Source: a bacterium
GTDB lineage: Bacteria; Planctomycetota; Planctomycetia; Planctomycetales; Planctomycetaceae
NCBI GenBank assembly: GCA_016124895.1
Contig: WGMU01000042.1
Location: forward strand, 1 to 50,148
Length of the DNA: 50,148 nucleotides
Direction of reading: 5' to 3'
This document shows positions 27,457 through 36,624 of this stretch, piece after piece (position 1 is the first letter of the stretch; each line of letters starts with the position of its first letter). Under the pieces are notes generated by a model that was not told the origin of the DNA, did not search any database, and worked only from the letters and a program-made list of their open reading frames with translations. The position numbers and the translations under genes were made by a program.

Positions 27457-28385
27457 CAGGCAGTCTCCGTGGCGAGCAGTCCGGCAGGTGCCGCCGAAAC
27501 CTTCGTGAAGCACATCTGCAGTTGCGCACGAAACTGACGCGTCACTTCCGCATCGACGGTCGACTGCCGATCGTGCCCGCGGCAGGCCGCTGAACGCACG
27601 GCGATCACATCGGGCCGCACAGGTACCAGGCGATCGAGGTCTGCTGGCGACAGGCGACCAGCCAGGGCGAGAAACGGTCGTGAACCTCGATCGAGATACG
27701 ATTCTCTGTCGCCGCGCGACTGCTCAGCCGGACGCTTGCCTGTCATGCCCCGCAGACGACCCGCGATGGCTTCGAGTTCCCCGACACTCAGACAGTCCAG
27801 CAACGTTCCGGACGACTTGTCGAAGGTGTCAATGAGCAGCCCCGCAAAGCGCAGCGAGCCGAAATTGCTCGCTTGACTTGCGGCAGTATTCGTCTCGACG
27901 GCATCGAGAATCCCGTCTGGCGACGGAGCATCGCATCGCTGCCAGTCGGCATAGGCGACGACCACGGCCTTTGGTTGAGAAGCTGACGAATCGTTCGCTG
28001 TCGGGGCGAAGTGTCGAGCTGCGGTTTGAAACGCGGACCGCCAGCCTTGTTGCCAGTTGGCCTGTTGCAGCAGTCGAGCGGGGCCAAGTTTGAAGAACGC
28101 GATGCCGGAAGTTGCGGAAACCTCATCGACGTTTTCCGGGAAGAATTGAGGCGTTTCAGCGAATTCGGCCGCTTCGCCGCAGGCAACGCTGCACGACGCG
28201 CCGCTGCCGGCTGCCACCTCGGCAACGGCCATGATCACCGAGTGGCTGGCCATGCCCAGCGGCCCACGGGACGGATCCTTGACATCCAGGATGTCACACC
28301 CGCCCGCCAGAGCCGCTTTCGCTTCCTGAGCACTGCGGACGCTGACCAGCAATCGAGGCACGGTCGAAGAGATGACTCCGTTCAT
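27456..28385 (-). CDS. (5-formylfuran-3-yl)methyl phosphate synthase-like protein (MfnB/DUF556)
   Basis: In methanogens MfnB joins two glyceraldehyde-3-phosphate molecules to make the furan precursor of methanofuran. Here the N-terminus PRLLVSVRSAQEAKAALAGG, followed by DILDVKDPSRGPLGM, matches that family, including the first Schiff-base lysine in the DVKDP motif. A late segment, RPFLALAGRLSPADLDRL, also fits. The protein (about 309 residues) is longer than the usual 235 or so, with extra sequence in the middle (APTANDSSASQPK) and near the end. The start may be ATG 28385 or an in-frame start at 28412. Its stop overlaps the MFS start. It likely serves the methanofuran-analogue/H4MPT C1 pathway, as does the formyltransferase at 44433. 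Confidence 0.8.
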   Translation of the reverse strand: MNGVISSTVPRLLVSVRSAQEAKAALAGGCDILDVKDPSRGPLGMASHSVIMAVAEVAAGSGASCSVACGEAAEFAETPQFFPENVDEVSATSGIAFFKLGPARLLQQANWQQGWRSAFQTAARHFAPTANDSSASQPKAVVVAYADWQRCDAPSPDGILDAVETNTAASQASNFGSLRFAGLLIDTFDKSSGTLLDCLSVGELEAIAGRLRGMTGKRPAEQSRGDRESYLDRGSRPFLALAGRLSPADLDRLVPVRPDVIAVRSAACRGHDRQSTVDAEVTRQFRAQLQMCFTKVSAAPAGLLATETA

Positions 28386-28432
28386 AAATGGTCCGCTACT
28401 GCCAGAAGACAAACCGTAACACGATGGCAGCG

Positions 28433-28810
28433 TCAGTCGTTGGTCTGTGGTGAGTCAGGATGTGAGATTGAGTCCTCGAGCAGCCATTTCGGTCGGGGGA
28501 TCGCAGGCAATCGTGAAATCATCAGAAGCAGTCCTGATGTGATCACCAGAATCGGCACTTCAACATCAAACGAGATTCTCCCCGTCTGACGCAGTACCGA
28601 CAGGATGCTTGTCATGATGAAAAACGACCCAGCGACGATTGTGATCTTGTCGATCCCGATCAATCCGAAGATCAAACCGCCTGTCAATCCGAGCCCGAGC
28701 GTCCAGATCCAGTTGATCTGAGGCATGACGCCCAGCGTCGACAACAGCCAGCAGGTTCCGACCGCAATGAGAATCACTGCGACCGCGAGTGAGCCTTTAC
28801 CTCCTGCCAT
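28433..28810 (-). CDS. Small membrane protein with four hydrophobic segments
   Basis: 125 residues: SLAVAVILIAVGTCWLL, WIWTLGLGLTGGLIFGLI, ITIVAGSFFIMTSILSVL and VPILVITSGLLLMIS look like four membrane spans, followed by a short polar tail ending SPQTND. It resembles the small LiaF/DUF5668-type membrane domain in spacing, but I cannot confirm a family. ATG at 28810. It sits 20 bp upstream of the longer possible start of the MfnB-like gene in the same direction, so it may be co-transcribed. Confidence 0.72.
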   Translation of the reverse strand: MAGGKGSLAVAVILIAVGTCWLLSTLGVMPQINWIWTLGLGLTGGLIFGLIGIDKITIVAGSFFIMTSILSVLRQTGRISFDVEVPILVITSGLLLMISRLPAIPRPKWLLEDSISHPDSPQTND

Positions 28811-28882
28811 GAGATTGCTTCCTGATGTCGAAAGGGACCTGACGCAGAAACCCCGTTCTGAAGCACGGGACGGATTTCCCGC

Positions 28883-29887
28883 TTACCGCTCTTTCGGCAC
28901 GACCCAGATATTGCGGAAGCGAACGGGGTTGCCGTGGTCCTGAATGTAGATCGGGCCGGGTTCCGAGCCCTCTTTCAGCGGTGAGGCTGTTGTCGAGTGA
29001 TCGACCTCGACGTTGTCCTGTACCTTGATTCCATTCAGCAGGACGGTCATTCGGGCGTTCTTCGTTTTCTTACCGTCAGCGTCGAATTTCGCAGCAGTGA
29101 ACTGGACGTCGTAGGTCTGCCAGCTCAGCGGTGGCAGGCACATGTTGAGATCGGGATCCTTAACCGAGTAAATGCCGCCGGTCTCGTTCTGCTTGCCTTC
29201 GAGGCCGAACGAATCGAGCACCTGCGTTTCGTAGCGACCCTGCATGTAGACGCCGCTGTTGGCGCGGCCCTGACCGGATGCGTACGGCATGAACGAAAGC
29301 TGAAACTCCAGGTGCAGATCGAAGCTCTGGAAGGTTTCCACCGACGTGCAGCCCTGCATCAGCAGGCCGCCTTCGGTCATGCGCCCGCCTTTGAAGCGAT
29401 CGGCAGTCTTCCCGTCGAAGAGGACGACGGCGCCGTCCGGAGCCTTCTTTCCGAGCGTCGGGCTCTTACGTTCGACCTTCGGGAAGTCACCGAGCTGAGT
29501 GCCTTCGGCATCGAAGACGGTCAGACGGCCGTCGCGAATCCGGCCCGAACCCTGACCGTCGCCCGGAGGCTGAAACACGATCTCGTCTCCCTCGCGGCGG
29601 CTGTCGACGGTGATTTTGTTTTCACCGTCCCAGCCATCGCCGGGCAGACCGCCGATGTAGGCGACCGCGCGGAACTTCCCGTCGCCGAGTGCGATCACCT
29701 GGACGCCGACCTTCTTGTCGCCGTCGTCCGATCGAATCGTTCCCGAATACTCGCCCTGAATTGCGAAGTCGGGGCCGGCTTCCTCAGCCGTCAAAGCGGG
29801 TTTCGGTCTGCTGTCCTGAGCGGACAGCGAGGACGATGTGAGGAGCGGAACGACCAGAACGAAGCACGGAAACAGAAATCGGGCCAT
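28883..29887 (-). CDS. Secreted DUF1080 (3-keto-disaccharide hydrolase/LamG-like) protein
   Basis: An exported protein of about 334 residues. The N-terminus MARFLFPCFVLVVPLLTSSSLSAQ is a typical signal peptide with likely cleavage after SAQ. The first third (EYSGTIRSDDGDKKVGVQVI) is a separate beta domain. The DUF1080 domain starts near residue 150 (GAVVLFDGKTADRFKGG) with the usual LEFQLSFMPYA, ANSGVYMQGRYETQVLDSFG and GPIYIQDHGNPVRFRNIWV. Many planctomycete copies are thought to act on sugars or glycosides. ATG 29887 is preferred over a start six codons upstream. It faces the same way as its neighbours. Confidence 0.88.
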   Translation of the reverse strand: MARFLFPCFVLVVPLLTSSSLSAQDSRPKPALTAEEAGPDFAIQGEYSGTIRSDDGDKKVGVQVIALGDGKFRAVAYIGGLPGDGWDGENKITVDSRREGDEIVFQPPGDGQGSGRIRDGRLTVFDAEGTQLGDFPKVERKSPTLGKKAPDGAVVLFDGKTADRFKGGRMTEGGLLMQGCTSVETFQSFDLHLEFQLSFMPYASGQGRANSGVYMQGRYETQVLDSFGLEGKQNETGGIYSVKDPDLNMCLPPLSWQTYDVQFTAAKFDADGKKTKNARMTVLLNGIKVQDNVEVDHSTTASPLKEGSEPGPIYIQDHGNPVRFRNIWVVPKER

Positions 29888-29950
29888 CAGGAGTTTCCTT
29901 CTCAAAACTGTGGCATCGGGGCAAACGAGTAAGCTGAAGCAACCAAACAG

Positions 29951-30277
29951 CTAAGCGACGTACGAATCGAAGACGCGGACTCGTTTCCAGTTGGCTTTGT
30001 TTTCTTCGATAAACGTCAGGTGTCGCTCGTGCGTCTGGTAAATGTCGTGAGCGGTCTTGTTCTCAAACACGACGTGCAGTGCAACGCTGAAGTCATGATC
30101 GTTGACCGGGCGATCGAAGCCCTGGCCGATAATTCCGACCGAGAAGTAGACCGTGCCGTCGTGGCCGGACAGGTACTTCCGACCGGCCTCGACAAGCTGC
30201 TGCCGGGCCGCGTCGGAGTCGTCATTCAGATCGAAAAAGACAATGTGAGCAAGCTGCTTGTCGTTGTTGTCAGTCAT
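29951..30277 (-). CDS. Dabb-family stress-responsive A/B barrel protein
   Basis: 108 residues. The start reads LAHIVFFDLNDDSDAARQQL and the middle FSVALHVVFENKTAHDIYQT, then HERHLTFIEENKANWKRV, as in Dabb (ferredoxin-like dimeric barrel) proteins. The conserved His in HERH is present. The family includes stress proteins and small enzymes; the role here is unknown. It lies between the DUF1080 and STAS genes in the same direction. Confidence 0.82.
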   Translation of the reverse strand: MTDNNDKQLAHIVFFDLNDDSDAARQQLVEAGRKYLSGHDGTVYFSVGIIGQGFDRPVNDHDFSVALHVVFENKTAHDIYQTHERHLTFIEENKANWKRVRVFDSYVA

Positions 30278-30327
30278 GTGGAGTTCCTCTCGGTTGCTCG
30301 TTTTCGGGATTGGATTTGTTTCAGGTT

Positions 30328-30738
30328 TCAGTTGTTCTCGGAAATGAGCGCTTCGATGGCGTGCCGCCGGGACGGGTAACTGGTCCAGACAGCCCGCCTG
30401 CCTTCCGGTTCGATCAGCATCAGGCGACAGAGCAGATCAGAGACGTCGGGATTCGCCCCAACCATTACGGCATCGCCGTTCCGATTTCGTACGGCCGTCG
30501 TCAGCGAGATCAGAATGCCCACGGTGATCGAATCCAGAAACCGGCACAGTGACAGGTCAAACACCAGATACTGAATGTCGTTATCGCCGATCTGTTTCTG
30601 CAGCCGGTTGTATTCAAACTGTCGGGACCGGTAATTCGAAGCCGACGGATCTTCGACCATCTTAAGAATCAGGACGCGGTCTGATTCTTCGATCTCGAAA
30701 ATCGGTTCGTCGCCGCGTGCGGCATACAGGTGGCTCAT
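30328..30738 (-). CDS. STAS-domain protein (anti-sigma factor antagonist-like)
   Basis: 136 residues. After a short variable N-terminus, the STAS fold shows VLILKMVEDPSASNYRS, IQYLVFDLSLCRFLDSITVG and LISLTTAVRNRNGDAVMVGA. The D-S pair in FLDSITVG is where SpoIIAA-type proteins carry the phosphorylated serine, followed by the hydrophobic IGIL-like strand, so phosphorylation by a switch kinase is possible. The ATG at 30738 (MSHLYAARGDEPIFEI) is preferred; upstream codons are basic and unrelated. No anti-sigma partner is nearby. Confidence 0.82.
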   Translation of the reverse strand: MSHLYAARGDEPIFEIEESDRVLILKMVEDPSASNYRSRQFEYNRLQKQIGDNDIQYLVFDLSLCRFLDSITVGILISLTTAVRNRNGDAVMVGANPDVSDLLCRLMLIEPEGRRAVWTSYPSRRHAIEALISENN

Positions 30739-31060
30739 GACAGACTCGGGCTTCGGATGCGTCGCAGACCGGCGAGAGAATAGGCGAAGTCGCGGAAGGC
30801 GGACAATCAATCGCTGACTGTGGTGAAACTCGCGCAGCGTTTCGGAAGACGATGCCGCAACTCTGCGCGCGTTTCGCAACAGCGCAAGGATCGTTTGCTC
30901 GTTTGCGAGTCGTGAATGCAATGATCCAGCAGCAATCGACACGCAACTCGGTTCGATCCGGCGGCTTCTTCTTCTACGATCGCTCAACGCGCGAACGACG
31001 CGACGTTCCGCATTGCTGCTTCCGGACCTCTTTCAGCCTGCCCACGACCGACTGCTCCAC
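30739..31060. other. Divergent gap between the STAS gene and bioA
   Basis: 322 bp with no supported gene. It must contain the promoters of the two divergent genes; I see no clear hexamers and no strong hairpin. Confidence 0.4.
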
Positions 31061-32425
31061 ATGGATACCTCCACGCTGCGACACCAGGACATCAACCACG
31101 TCTGGCATCCTTTCACTCCGATGCAGGAGTACGCAACCGAGGAGACGCCGATCATTGTCTCGGGTGACGGGTTCGAGCTGATCGACAGTGACGGACAGCG
31201 GTATCTCGACGGCATCTCGGCATTGTGGTGCAATGTTCACGGGTTTCGAGTGCCGGCAATCGATGACGCCATTCGCGACCAGCTCGACAGGGTCGGGCAC
31301 TCGACGCTACTCGGACTGTCGAACGAACCGGCGATTCGGCTCGCGAAGGAACTTGTTGACCGAACACCGGAGGGACTGAACCGCGTCTTCTACTCCGACA
31401 GCGGCGCCACGTCCGTCGAGGCCGCGCTGAAGATTGCTTACCAGTATCACGCTCAGAAGCCCGGCGGTCCGGAACGTCGTGATCTGTTTATCTCCGTCGC
31501 TGGAGCTTACCACGGTGACACGATCGGCTCGGTCAGCCTTGGCGCGATGAATCTCTTTCACGCGACGTATCGCGATCTGCTGTTCAACAAACTGACGGTG
31601 CCGTCTCCGGTCGCCTTCCGACTTCCAGTCGGGCACTCAAGGGAGTCGTATCTCGAACACTGCTTCGCCGAGCTGGAGCGGACGATTGTCGAGAATCATG
31701 CGCGCGTCGCCGCCTTCGTGATCGAGCCGCTGGTGCAGGGAGCAGCAGGGATCCTTGTTCATCCCCCGGGCTATCTGAAACGCGTGCGCGAGCTGACGGC
31801 CGACTACGACATCCCTCTGATCGCGGACGAAGTCGCCGTTGGATTCGGCAGAACCGGCACGATGTTCGCCTGCGAGCAGGAAAACGTCACGCCGGATCTG
31901 ATGTGTCTCGCGAAGGGGCTGACCGGTGGCTATCTGCCCGTCGCGGCGACGCTGGCGACGGATGCGATTTTTGAGGCGTTTCTCGATGTACCCTGGGCCG
32001 GCAAAACCTTTTATCACGGTCATACCTTCACCGGGAATCCGTTGGGGTGCGCGGCGGCGCTGGCCTCGCTGGATCTGTTCGATACGAACGACGTGCTCGG
32101 CAATATCCGCTCGAACGCGACACGTCTGTCAACCCGGCTGACCGGTTTCGCGGCGCGGTGTTCTTCTGTCGGAGAAATCAGACACAAGGGCATTATGGCT
32201 GGTATCGAGCTGGTCAAAGACGCTGAGTCTCTGGAGCCGTTCACAGCCGATAGACGAATCGGACACAAAGTCACTCTGGCGGCGCGTTGTCGCGGAGTCA
32301 TCGTTCGGCCACTGGGCGACACCATCGTGCTGATGCCGGCTCCGGCGATGCCCGGTGAACTGGTCGAGCGGCTGTGTGACAACGTGTTCGACGCGATTGA
32401 GAACGTCCTCTCCGAAGAGAGATGA
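31061..32425 (+). CDS. bioA: Adenosylmethionine-8-amino-7-oxononanoate aminotransferase (BioA)
   Basis: A PLP enzyme that converts 7-keto-8-aminopelargonate to 7,8-diaminopelargonate with SAM as amino donor, in biotin synthesis. The family start [12 protein letters not shown] is clear (WHPxT/S). [19 protein letters not shown] binds cofactor phosphate, [17 protein letters not shown] stacks on PLP, and [14 protein letters not shown] holds the Asp. The Schiff-base lysine is K285 in [12 protein letters not shown]. [16 protein letters not shown] [14 protein letters not shown] follows. 454 residues, start at ATG 31061. No other biotin gene is adjacent. At 53 bp downstream a zinc-ribbon membrane protein begins, possibly co-transcribed. 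Confidence 0.93.
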   Translation: MDTSTLRHQDINHVWHPFTPMQEYATEETPIIVSGDGFELIDSDGQRYLDGISALWCNVHGFRVPAIDDAIRDQLDRVGHSTLLGLSNEPAIRLAKELVDRTPEGLNRVFYSDSGATSVEAALKIAYQYHAQKPGGPERRDLFISVAGAYHGDTIGSVSLGAMNLFHATYRDLLFNKLTVPSPVAFRLPVGHSRESYLEHCFAELERTIVENHARVAAFVIEPLVQGAAGILVHPPGYLKRVRELTADYDIPLIADEVAVGFGRTGTMFACEQENVTPDLMCLAKGLTGGYLPVAATLATDAIFEAFLDVPWAGKTFYHGHTFTGNPLGCAAALASLDLFDTNDVLGNIRSNATRLSTRLTGFAARCSSVGEIRHKGIMAGIELVKDAESLEPFTADRRIGHKVTLAARCRGVIVRPLGDTIVLMPAPAMPGELVERLCDNVFDAIENVLSEER

Positions 32426-32477
32426 CACAACGGCCGGTCATGGAGGGCGGCGGGCACCAATTCCGGCGAGAGTATCC

Positions 32478-34604
32478 ATGACCGATCTGCTGGTTCGCAT
32501 CCCGTTCTCTGACGACTCCGATTTTTCGGCGCTGGCTCTTGCACCGGGACTGCCAATGCTGGACGGTCGGAAGCTCGCGTATCAGGTTCTGCTCGGCTGG
32601 TTCGGTGACCTGCTGGCCGAACCCGAACTCGGAGACGACGGAGTTCAGTTCTTTATTCAGAACCGCGGGCAGCGTCAGGAGATTGCCGAGCACGCACTCG
32701 CAACACAGCGTGATCTTGACGGGCATCTCGCCGGCGACTTTGGACGTCTGAAAAAGGCTCTGTTCGACGTCCGCCCTGTCAGTCCCAGTGAGCGGCTGAT
32801 CTTCAACCGACTGCAGCCGCCGATCAGTCACTTCGAGGGGTTTCTGTATCGAGTTCGGCCGGTGGGAAGCTCAGACCGGCTGGTTTGGTGCTGGGGTTTC
32901 CAGCGACGCAGTACTGACGGCGAACTGTTCCTGTGCCCGCACGCGGAGTGCTCGCTGCTGTTCGTTCGGCGCGACACGTCGATCGATACCTGCCCGCAGT
33001 GCCAGCGGGCGCTGTTTCAGCAGGTGGCCGTTGAACGGCGATCGACCTTTCCGGCCGGAGCCCTTGCGGCAACCGTCGTGCTGAGTGGTCTGGTCGGAGC
33101 GACGTACTGGATCGCGTCTGTCTCGGGCGACGAAGCCGTCGATACGCTGCCGGTTCTGGCTGCGGTCTCGCCACCGGATCTCGACGAGACCGAACAATCG
33201 GATGACGCGGTTGCTTCCTCAACGGAACCGGCTGGCGGCAGGCAACCGATCGGCAATGAAAAGCCGATTGACGATGCCAGCTCGACAACAGCCAACGAAG
33301 CACGTGACAACGCCTCGGCCAGCGATGAGCTGATGAATCTGCAACCGCTGCCAGATATGCCCGAGGACTTCGAGAGGTTCGCCGCGATTCGAGAGTGCCT
33401 CAGTGAGCCGCTGCGTCCGTTCGTGGCGACATCCGAACCTCGGCGACTCGACCTGCCAACACAGGGGCAGGGGTTTGATGAACCGCAGCTTGTTGACCGC
33501 GTCTCTCCGGAAGAGCGAACGGGCTCGGTCGGCGCGAACACGTCACCACAGAAGTCGCGACCAGTCCCGCAGCAGCCCGCCCTTCCCGAGCCTGCTCAGT
33601 CGAGGCCGGACGCAACCGGGGCTCCGTCCGTGACATCGTCGAACGCCGCGGCTGACAAACTGCAGCAGTCCGCGCCACGACAGCCGGAATCTGTCTCACA
33701 GGAGTCGACTCGTCGTCCAGAGAAGTCAGCCAGCAATCCGTCGCCCGTTGCAGAATCGCCGGGAACAGAATCACTCGCGAGCGAACGACCAGCGACTGCT
33801 GAACTGGCGAGTGACTGGAGCACGGATTACGTCGCGGCTTACCAGCAAGCCATCGCTGAGCGGCGGTTTCTGATCATGCTGTTTCGCAATCCGGCCGGTA
33901 CTCCGGGTGACGGCGTTTCGCTCGCCGATCTGCCGACCACGGCGGACCTCGGCCGTTTGAGCGAAACCGTCCGTGTCGTTGTGCCGACGACGATGCCCGT
34001 TCCTGGTCTGTCCTCGGGAACCGCGTCGCGGTTGCTCGATCACCGGTCGTTCCGACATCTGCAGGGCGAAGCGGGCGTCGCCATCGTTGACCTGACCAGG
34101 ACGGACAGCCCGAACTTCGGCCGCGTGGTCTCCGCGTTTCCCGGTGCAACCGATCGAACCTCAATCGTCGCTGCGCTGAAACCGGCGCAGTCGCTGCCCG
34201 CCGGAACAATCAGCCAGCGCAGCCTGTTGCTGGCACTGCGAACCAGCAGTGAGAACTCCGCCTTCGCCGATCAAACGTTCGACCCGCAACTGAACGATCT
34301 GGCCAATCGCAACTCACGCTATATGGCGCACCTTGATCAGACCGGGCTGTTCGAAGCTGACGAGCGTCGCGCAGCGGTACGCGAGCGATTCGGCGAGAAC
34401 GCCCGCCTGCGGGAACTCGTCTTCGCCACTGACGCGGCGACGACAATTCAGTCTGCCGCCAGCCAGGCCGTCGAACATTGGCGGTCGAGCGGCGAACTCT
34501 CCGACAACCTGCGCGAAACGGACATCACGGCGTTCGGCCTCGAACTGTTCCAGTCGCCAACGACGAACCACTGGTTCGCGACGCTGCTGATCGTGACCGA
34601 GTAG
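32478..34604 (+). CDS. Zinc-ribbon single-span membrane protein with long disordered segment
   Basis: About 708 residues, family unknown. Residues 1-150 are a soluble domain that ends with RVRPVGSSDRLVWCWGFQRR. A zinc ribbon follows (CPHAEC and CPQC, near residues 152-176). One membrane span (GALAATVVLSGLVGATYWIA) lies near 193-213. Then comes a stretch of about 240 residues rich in Ser, Pro, Gln and Glu, and a folded C-terminal part of about 260 residues opening DWSTDYVAAYQQAIAERRFL, which looks like the start of a thioredoxin-like fold. That part lacks a CxxC pair, so redox activity is unlikely. ATG 32478. It follows bioA closely, but no functional link is evident. Confidence 0.7.
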   Translation: MTDLLVRIPFSDDSDFSALALAPGLPMLDGRKLAYQVLLGWFGDLLAEPELGDDGVQFFIQNRGQRQEIAEHALATQRDLDGHLAGDFGRLKKALFDVRPVSPSERLIFNRLQPPISHFEGFLYRVRPVGSSDRLVWCWGFQRRSTDGELFLCPHAECSLLFVRRDTSIDTCPQCQRALFQQVAVERRSTFPAGALAATVVLSGLVGATYWIASVSGDEAVDTLPVLAAVSPPDLDETEQSDDAVASSTEPAGGRQPIGNEKPIDDASSTTANEARDNASASDELMNLQPLPDMPEDFERFAAIRECLSEPLRPFVATSEPRRLDLPTQGQGFDEPQLVDRVSPEERTGSVGANTSPQKSRPVPQQPALPEPAQSRPDATGAPSVTSSNAAADKLQQSAPRQPESVSQESTRRPEKSASNPSPVAESPGTESLASERPATAELASDWSTDYVAAYQQAIAERRFLIMLFRNPAGTPGDGVSLADLPTTADLGRLSETVRVVVPTTMPVPGLSSGTASRLLDHRSFRHLQGEAGVAIVDLTRTDSPNFGRVVSAFPGATDRTSIVAALKPAQSLPAGTISQRSLLLALRTSSENSAFADQTFDPQLNDLANRNSRYMAHLDQTGLFEADERRAAVRERFGENARLRELVFATDAATTIQSAASQAVEHWRSSGELSDNLRETDITAFGLELFQSPTTNHWFATLLIVTE

Positions 34605-35036
34605 TGCCGGGCAGACGGCTCAGGCTGGACAGAATTCGATGCGCTCGGGTACGACTTGTCGCCAGTTGCGGCTCCGCAGTTGGGCTTGGCTGCCAGCTTC
34701 TGCATTGTCAGACGCAGGTTTAACCAGCAGGACAATGGCCGCTGTCAGAGGTTCTTTTCGGACGGAACGACGTTGGCCTCATCAGAAATGTGGACACCGG
34801 TCAGCCTTCTGCTGTGTGCTGACGGCAAACGTGAACCTGAACTCATACATTCTTCGCGCAGTGAAACTCTGGCCGACGTCCAGAGAGAGTTCTGGCAGAT
34901 CTCCAGAGCTGCCGTTCGAGGACGACTTACCTTGGGGAGCCCAGTGGTCCGATCTGAGCTGGCCAGATCGCCTCAACGATGCCGCCCGCAGAGGAACTCT
35001 GTCGAGCAGCACCTCGGGAATTCCTGTCGAAGCACT
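34605..35036. other. Gap between convergent genes, no gene recognised
   Basis: 432 bp between the zinc-ribbon gene and the broken HD-GYP gene. An open frame crosses it on the plus strand (34656-35180), but it lacks family resemblance and runs into the HD-GYP gene on the other strand, so I do not call it. Confidence 0.4.
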
Positions 35037-36321
35037 TCAGGAATTCTGCGGCACGGATGTCAGTACCGGCCTCGATACGTCTTCAGACGGCAGATCACCC
35101 TCGACTTGACAAAGCAGTCGATCGAGTTGCCCGTCGCAAAAATTGACGGTGTCACCCGTCAGTGTCAGTGTGTCGCCTGACTCGATCGAGCGACTGGCAG
35201 CCGTGTCTGATGGATTAACCGTTGACGTGGAGAAACTCGTGGCATCGCGTTCGCCCGTTCCCTCAGCTTCCAGAGCTGCGAACTGGTCGGCGATGCTCAG
35301 GAACACTTCGATCAGTCGCGGGTCGAACTGCGTGCCCGCCCCTTCGCAGATCATGCGGACGCAGACTTCGTGAGGGTATGCCTGTTTGTAAACGCGGCTC
35401 GTCGATAATGCGTCATACACATCGGCAATTGCCGCGATGCGGGCTTCGAGCGGGATATTGTCGCCGTAGAGTGAGGCCGGGTAACCGGTGCCATCCCAGC
35501 GTTCGTGATGAAACAGTGCGATGCGCCATCTGCAGAAAATTGGCGTCGCCGAGACAGGCTTCCATCCGTCCGAGGCACTGACTGCTGATGCGTGTGTGAT
35601 GCTCCATCACCCGTCGCTCGGCGACCGTCAGCTTGCCCGGCTTCATCAGAATGGAATCCTGTACGCCCACCTTGCCGATGTCGTGCAGCATCGCGCTGGC
35701 TCTGATGCACCGAATAAAGTCCGGAGTGATCTGATCGGCAAACTCCGGGTGTTGAGCCGCAGCACGCGCCAACAGTTCAGAGAACTGTCCGACCCGGGAG
35801 TGATGCCCATCGCTGTCTCCTTCTCTGGTCTCCGCCAGTTGCGACATTCCGACCACGATCGCTTCGCGGGTGCGGGACAGTTCGTCATCTTTGCGCAGGA
35901 CGAAGGAATTCATCTCAGCGGAGTGTTCGCGCATCCGGTGATACAACCGCCCGAAAACCAGGTAACAGAAAACTGCCTGAAGCGTCGCAATCCAGACAAA
36001 GGTCGTAACGGCCGCGCTCCCGACCGGCAGAGTTCCCGCTGACAGTGGATTGCCGCCAATGTCTGGCCGAGGGAATTGAATCTGACCGACGGCGGTGCTG
36101 TGCAGCAGCAATCCGAACGCGAGGCTTCCCGCCTGCAGCAGGACGAGCAGGCCCAACTGCTTCATCCACCACGATTCGCGGAGAGCACGCATCGGCAGAC
36201 TGGTGTTACGGGGAGACGCCTCGTAGTCGTGATCTCTGGATGGCCAGTAAGCCGCCCGTCCAGAACCGACAGCGGTCTCTGTACGGCCGGCTGTTTCAGC
36301 ACGTCCCGGGAAGTTGTACAT
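35037..36321 (-). pseudogene. HD-GYP phosphodiesterase gene with a frameshift
   Basis: Two membrane segments (LGLLVLLQAGSLAFGLLL and VTTFVWIATLQAVFCYLVFG) precede an HD-GYP domain that would hydrolyse cyclic-di-GMP. The HD pair is present in ASAMLHDIGKVGVQ and the later EHHTRISSQCL is intact. After FLQM (codon at 35527-35529) the frame becomes nonsense and stops at 35413. In the +1 frame, codons from 35525 read RIALFHHERWDGTGYPASLY, then IAAIADVYDALSTSRVYKQAY, and continue to a stop at 35037. So the GYP motif is intact in DNA but out of frame. The cause could be mutation, sequencing error or programmed shifting; no slippery run is obvious. The N-terminus may start at 36321 or 36192. Confidence 0.88.
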
Positions 36322-36624
36322 GGTTCTGCCTCAGTTTTCGCTCCAGGCGCAGGCACTCAATGTTGGTGGATGACCTGCAAGGCAAGGGATAGGCCGGAAA
36401 TCGCGACGAACTCGTTCTCACAGTGGTGAATTCAAACCTCAACGAAGAACGTGCGCATGGTTGTGACGATTCAGTGAGGCTGTTCAGTGATCCTTACTGA
36501 ACGCTGGCGGCGATTGCCTGACTGCAGCCACAGGCGTACGATCCACTGATCAGGGCAACGGTGGACGTGATGATGCGACAGGTGGAGACGAATTGTCCGT
36601 CGCGGGATCAATGAAGGAGCTGAC
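36322..36624. other. Gap upstream of the nucleoside hydrolase
   Basis: 303 bp between divergent genes. It holds no gene I can support. An AAGGAGCTGAC ribosome-binding site ends it, just before the GTG start of the hydrolase. Confidence 0.45.

Noticed and set aside
34656-35180. Open frame of 174 codons on the plus strand
   Set aside because: No family features, arginine and cysteine scattered as in noise, and it overlaps the C-terminal part of the HD-GYP gene on the other strand.
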